A model generated the notes under the pieces. The model searched no databases and was not told where the DNA came from. It worked only from the letters and a program-made list of their open reading frames with translations. From Phycisphaeraceae bacterium (GTDB lineage: Bacteria > Planctomycetota > Phycisphaerae > Phycisphaerales > Phycisphaeraceae), in NCBI GenBank assembly GCA_020851395.1, contig JADZCW010000237.1:1-7371 (forward strand): a stretch of 7,371 nt of DNA, read 5' to 3'. This document shows positions 5,584-7,371 of the stretch, piece after piece (positions within the stretch are counted from its first letter, which is position 1; each line of letters begins with the position of its first letter). A program made the translations under genes and the position numbers.

Positions 5584-6787
5584 AGTTGATGTAGCTGTCG
5601 TAGGGCGATTCATACGGATTGAAATACTTGTGCACCGCCCCGTCGGCGAAATACTTGGTGCACATGTAATAGAAATGGTCGCTGGTGGTGAGCTTGCGCC
5701 AATCGCCCAGGAGCGATTCGTCGCCGCTGCGCTTGATCGGCCCCTCGAGCTGGTAGAGCTCGTGCAGGGCGTTGGACTGCATGGCATTGCCTAACCAGGC
5801 GGAGAGGTCGCGTTCGGTGTCGGCCCAGCTGATCATGTGCGGGGCGTCGTAGGTGTCCTGGGCGGGGTAGTCGGTCAGGCACTGGCTGGGTGTCTTAAAG
5901 TCCAAGCCGGCCAGGTCGAGCACCTGGTGGGGCAATTCTTCGAGGAAGGCCAGGATGCCCGTCTCGGGCCACTGGTGCTCGCCGAAGGTCTCGAAGTCCA
6001 TGAAGATGTTGAGCACCTGGGCGCCCTTGGCGTTCTTACCGTTGGCGTCGAGGCAGGGATCGGACGAGCTCTGCCGCAGCCAGCCGGCGAACTTCTCGGC
6101 CGTCAGGGGGAAGCCGCTCCAGGAGCGGTTCGAGAAGCGGAAGGCGATGTCGTCGCTGAGGCGATAGTTCTTCAAGAGCAGCTTGAGCGGTGATGCGCCC
6201 CCGGTCCCACCCCCGGCCCCGGAAGGGGGGGCGGGCGATTGATAGACCAGGTTGGGCGAGCGTTTGCCCAGAAGCTGGTCGACGCCCTCGGTCAGGACGC
6301 CGACGTACTTCCCCGTGGCCGCGAGGTGATGGGCCAGGTCGTTGCTGTAGATCAGCTCCGTGTTGCGGAAAACCTTGGGCGTCTGGCCGAAGAGCTCACG
6401 GATCATCTTGGCGTGCAGGTCGACCTGGGCGTCGAACTCGGCCGGCGAATATAGAAAGGCCAGGCTGTGGTGGTACGTCTCGGCCAGGAACTCGACGCAA
6501 CCGGTGGCGGCGAGCTTCTGGAACTCGGCGATGACCTCCGGGGCGTGCTGCTGGAGCTGCTCGACGATCGAACCGGTCAGGGAGAAGGCCACGCGGAACT
6601 TGCCCTTGTGCTTCTCGATCAGCCGGCCCAGGAGCTGGGTGGTGGGGAGGTAGCAGCGCTTGACCACCCGCTGGAGGATGCGGAGGTTGCGATGGTCGTC
6701 GAAGTACTGGTCGTGCGCGTCAAAGACGCTGTACCGCCTAAGCCGGCAGGGCTGGTGGACCTGAAAATAGAAGCAGACGGACGCCAT
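5507..6787 (-). CDS. Glycoside hydrolase family 57 alpha-amylase-type enzyme
   Basis: This is a 426-residue cytoplasmic alpha-glucan-acting enzyme with no signal peptide, probably in glycogen or maltodextrin turnover. Conserved family regions appear in order: VHQPCR (10-15), FSLTGSIVEQL (68-78), VEFLAETYHHSL (98-109), VFRNTELIYSNDLA (139-152) with the likely nucleophile Glu144, then LLLKNYRLSDDIAFRFSNR (203-221) and FMDFETFGEHQ (262-272) with the likely acid/base Asp264. The C-terminus has HFYYMCTKYF and HKYFNPYESPYDSYINFMN. Residues 184-199 are a Gly/Pro/Ser-rich insertion not expected in the family. ATG 6787 is the only possible start, because an in-frame TAA lies five codons upstream. No Shine-Dalgarno sequence precedes it; that stretch is C-rich instead. 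The gene is divergent from alaS and convergent with nfo, overlapping it by 77 bp. Amylase versus glucanotransferase cannot be settled from sequence. Confidence 0.93.
   Translation of the reverse strand: MASVCFYFQVHQPCRLRRYSVFDAHDQYFDDHRNLRILQRVVKRCYLPTTQLLGRLIEKHKGKFRVAFSLTGSIVEQLQQHAPEVIAEFQKLAATGCVEFLAETYHHSLAFLYSPAEFDAQVDLHAKMIRELFGQTPKVFRNTELIYSNDLAHHLAATGKYVGVLTEGVDQLLGKRSPNLVYQSPAPPSGAGGGTGGASPLKLLLKNYRLSDDIAFRFSNRSWSGFPLTAEKFAGWLRQSSSDPCLDANGKNAKGAQVLNIFMDFETFGEHQWPETGILAFLEELPHQVLDLAGLDFKTPSQCLTDYPAQDTYDAPHMISWADTERDLSAWLGNAMQSNALHELYQLEGPIKRSGDESLLGDWRKLTTSDHFYYMCTKYFADGAVHKYFNPYESPYDSYINFMNVLDHLRWRIAERDQTVAAQQRL
6198..6220 (-). other. G-quadruplex-type motif inside the GH57 gene
   Basis: On the coding (minus) strand four G-runs of 4, 5, 3 and 5 are separated by loops CC, T and ACC. 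This meets the usual G3+N1-7 quadruplex pattern. It lies in the Gly/Pro-rich insertion (residues 184-199, bases 6191-6238). A run of seven G occurs next to it on the plus strand at 6225-6231. Folding is a prediction only. Confidence 0.55.
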
Positions 6788-6790
6788 GCA

Positions 6791-6814
6791 GGGGTAGGGG
6801 GGTTAGGGCTGGGG
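6791..6814 (+). other. G-quadruplex-type motif abutting the GH57 start codon
   Basis: G-runs of 4, 6, 3 and 4 separated by TA, TTA and CT lie three bases outside the GH57 start codon, on its template strand. The GH57 mRNA therefore has a C-rich stretch where a Shine-Dalgarno site would be. The pattern includes a telomere-like TTAGGG. Folding in vivo is not shown. Confidence 0.55.
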
Positions 6815-6825
6815 CCGTGGTTCAA

Positions 6826-6842
6826 GGCTGGGGGCGCCAGCC
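6826..6842. repeat. Small inverted repeat in the GH57-alaS intergenic region
   Basis: GGCTGG (6826-6831) and CCAGCC (6837-6842) form a 6-bp stem with a 5-base loop. The left arm begins a GGCTGGGG octamer (6826-6833) that also occurs at 6807-6814. There is no T run, so it is not a standard terminator. It would fall in the GH57 leader if transcription starts further upstream. Confidence 0.35.
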
Positions 6843-6857
6843 CAATAGGTTCCTAAG

Positions 6858-6886
6858 TTACGTGCCAGCAAGGCCGGCGATATACT
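6858..6886 (+). promoter_or_regulatory. Candidate alaS promoter with a TATACT -10 box
   Basis: TATACT at 6881-6886 differs from the sigma-70 -10 consensus at one position. A poor -35 (TTACGT at 6858-6863) sits 17 bp upstream. The same AT-rich island reads TAGTAT on the minus strand, so it could serve the GH57 gene too. If used for alaS, the leader would be about 110 bases and contain the repeats below. The -35 match is weak and promoter rules for this lineage are uncertain. Confidence 0.3.
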
Positions 6887-6900
6887 ACACGACTCGACCG

Positions 6901-6930
6901 CCCCCGGAAGCCCCGGAAGTCCCCCGAAAG
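6901..6930 (+). repeat. Three tandem ~10-bp CCCCGGAAG-type repeats in the alaS leader
   Basis: Three imperfect head-to-tail units are visible: CCCCCGGAAG (6901-6910), CCCCGGAAGT (6911-6920) and CCCCCGAAAG (6921-6930). Related CGGAAG and CGAAAG cores recur at 6966-6971 and 6988-6993, closer to alaS. The role is unknown; candidates are protein-binding sites or drift of low-complexity sequence. Confidence 0.6.
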
Positions 6931-6941
6931 TTCATCCGGGG
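6911..6941 (+). promoter_or_regulatory. Hairpin in the alaS leader
   Basis: CCCCGGA (6911-6917) pairs perfectly with TCCGGGG (6935-6941), leaving a 17-base loop that contains the third repeat unit. It is too weakly supported to call a riboswitch or attenuator and has no T run. It would be transcribed only if the upstream TATACT promoter is used. Confidence 0.3.
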
Positions 6942-6959
6942 CGTCGCGGCCGACAATTC

Positions 6960-6965
6960 TATTAT
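6960..6965 (+). promoter_or_regulatory. Candidate -10 element TATTAT close to alaS
   Basis: TATTAT lies in a short AT-rich island of an otherwise GC-rich intergenic region, 35 bp before the alaS ATG. It would give a leader of about 30 bases. I see no matching -35 at 16-18 bp, so this is a weak alternative to the TATACT site. Confidence 0.25.
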
Positions 6966-6966
6966 C

Positions 6967-7000
6967 GGAAGTAGACCCCCCGGACCCCGAAAGTAGACCC
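6967..7000 (+). repeat. Direct repeat of a 12-mer, second copy touching the alaS start codon
   Basis: GGAAGTAGACCC (6967-6978) recurs as GAAAGTAGACCC (6989-7000) with one mismatch. The copies are 22 bp apart, about two helical turns. The second ends at the base before ATG 7001. No Shine-Dalgarno site is present apart from a weak GAAAG. An operator or a translational element is possible; the function is unknown. Confidence 0.6.
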
Positions 7001-7371
7001 ATGGCTCACAGCAGCGAGATCCGAAAGCAGTTCATCGACTTCTTTGTCCGCAAGCACGGGCACACGGCGGTGCCGTCCTCGCCCGTGGTGCCGCACGGCG
7101 ACGCCACACTGCTTTTCACCAACGCGGGGATGAACCAGTTCAAGGACGTCTTCCTAGGCACGGGCAGCCGGGACTACACACGGGCGGTGGACACGCAGAA
7201 GTGCATCCGGGCCGGCGGCAAGCACAACGACCTCGAGGACGTCGGGCGCGATACCTACCACCACACCTTCTTCGAGATGTTGGGCAACTGGTCCTTCGGC
7301 GATTATTTCAAGAAGGAGGCCATCGCCTGGGCCTGGGAGCTGCTCACCAAGGAGTGGGGGCTGGACAAGAG
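7001..7371 (+). CDS. alaS: Alanyl-tRNA synthetase, 3' partial
   Basis: This class II synthetase charges tRNA(Ala). Only the first 123 codons are in the window; the frame runs off the end. The N-terminus (SSEIRKQFIDFF) matches the family start, and no in-frame ATG or GTG was found upstream to 6947. Visible motifs are LLFTNAGMNQFKDVFLG (motif 1 region), CIRAGGKHNDLEDVG and HHTFFEMLGNWSFGDYFKKE (motif 2 region), all in the aminoacylation domain. Details such as TQKCIRAGG, DVGRDTYHHTFF and GNWSFGDYFKKEA read more like eukaryotic cytosolic AlaRS than like the E. coli enzyme (SQRCVRAGG, GNFSFGDYF). It is transcribed divergently from the GH57 gene. Editing and C-Ala domains lie outside the window. 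Confidence 0.96.
   Translation, partial: MAHSSEIRKQFIDFFVRKHGHTAVPSSPVVPHGDATLLFTNAGMNQFKDVFLGTGSRDYTRAVDTQKCIRAGGKHNDLEDVGRDTYHHTFFEMLGNWSFGDYFKKEAIAWAWELLTKEWGLDK

Noticed and set aside
5500..5600. A bidirectional terminator between nfo and the GH57 gene
   Set aside because: No stem with a T run could be found; the coding regions overlap instead.
6791..6814. Telomere-like TTAGGG as a sign of a linear replicon end
   Set aside because: Only one short, irregular stretch is present and it lies between ordinary genes. A quadruplex-type G-rich motif is the simpler description.
6190..6856. Plus-strand frames opposite the GH57 gene
   Set aside because: The GH57 reading has conserved catalytic motifs throughout. 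The opposite frames are compositional shadows.
6901..7000. CRISPR array or T-box riboswitch before alaS
   Set aside because: The repeat units are about 10 bp with no spacers, and no T-box sequence or specifier stem is recognisable.

Overview
The window is GC-rich (by eye about two-thirds G+C) and densely coded, with seven protein-coding genes. Two are cut by the window edges. I found no RNA genes, insertion sequences, CRISPR arrays or phage genes. Gene content, the mix of strong Shine-Dalgarno sites with starts that have none, a TTG start and the style of the AlaRS N-terminus suggest a Planctomycetota bacterium, perhaps of the Phycisphaerae type. That is an inference from pattern memory; no rRNA or other taxonomic marker is present.

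Region 1 (1-1512): the 3' part of a chemoreceptor gene. Its extracytoplasmic sensor carries a c-type haem motif (Tll0287-like/DUF3365), followed by one membrane helix, HAMP and the MCP signalling hairpin. A clear intrinsic terminator closes it.

Region 2 (1513-5583, plus strand): a compact run of four genes. These are a precorrin-2 dehydrogenase/siroheme synthase N-domain protein, an eight-helix HemX/CcsA-like membrane protein, glutamyl-tRNA reductase (hemA) and endonuclease IV (nfo). Gaps are 27 bp, a 4-bp ATGA overlap and 15 bp, so one operon is likely. The first three concern tetrapyrroles: HemA starts the pathway, the dehydrogenase acts on the siroheme branch, and the HemX-like protein may control or assist HemA. 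The nfo gene is a DNA-repair passenger with a TTG start and a long basic tail.

Region 3 (5507-6787, minus strand): a cytoplasmic GH57 alpha-amylase-type gene that converges on nfo and overlaps its end by 77 bp.

Region 4 (6788-7000): a 213-bp divergent intergenic region between the GH57 gene and alaS. It holds a G-quadruplex-type motif at the GH57 start, a hairpin, candidate -10 boxes and an array of short CCCCGGAAG-like repeats. The 5' end of alanyl-tRNA synthetase (alaS) follows to the window edge.

No clearly new multi-gene system is visible; most genes are recognisable housekeeping or metabolic genes. The parts most worth a second look are the haem-binding chemoreceptor, the basic tail of Nfo and its antisense overlap, the quadruplex motifs in and before the GH57 gene, and the repeat-rich alaS leader.
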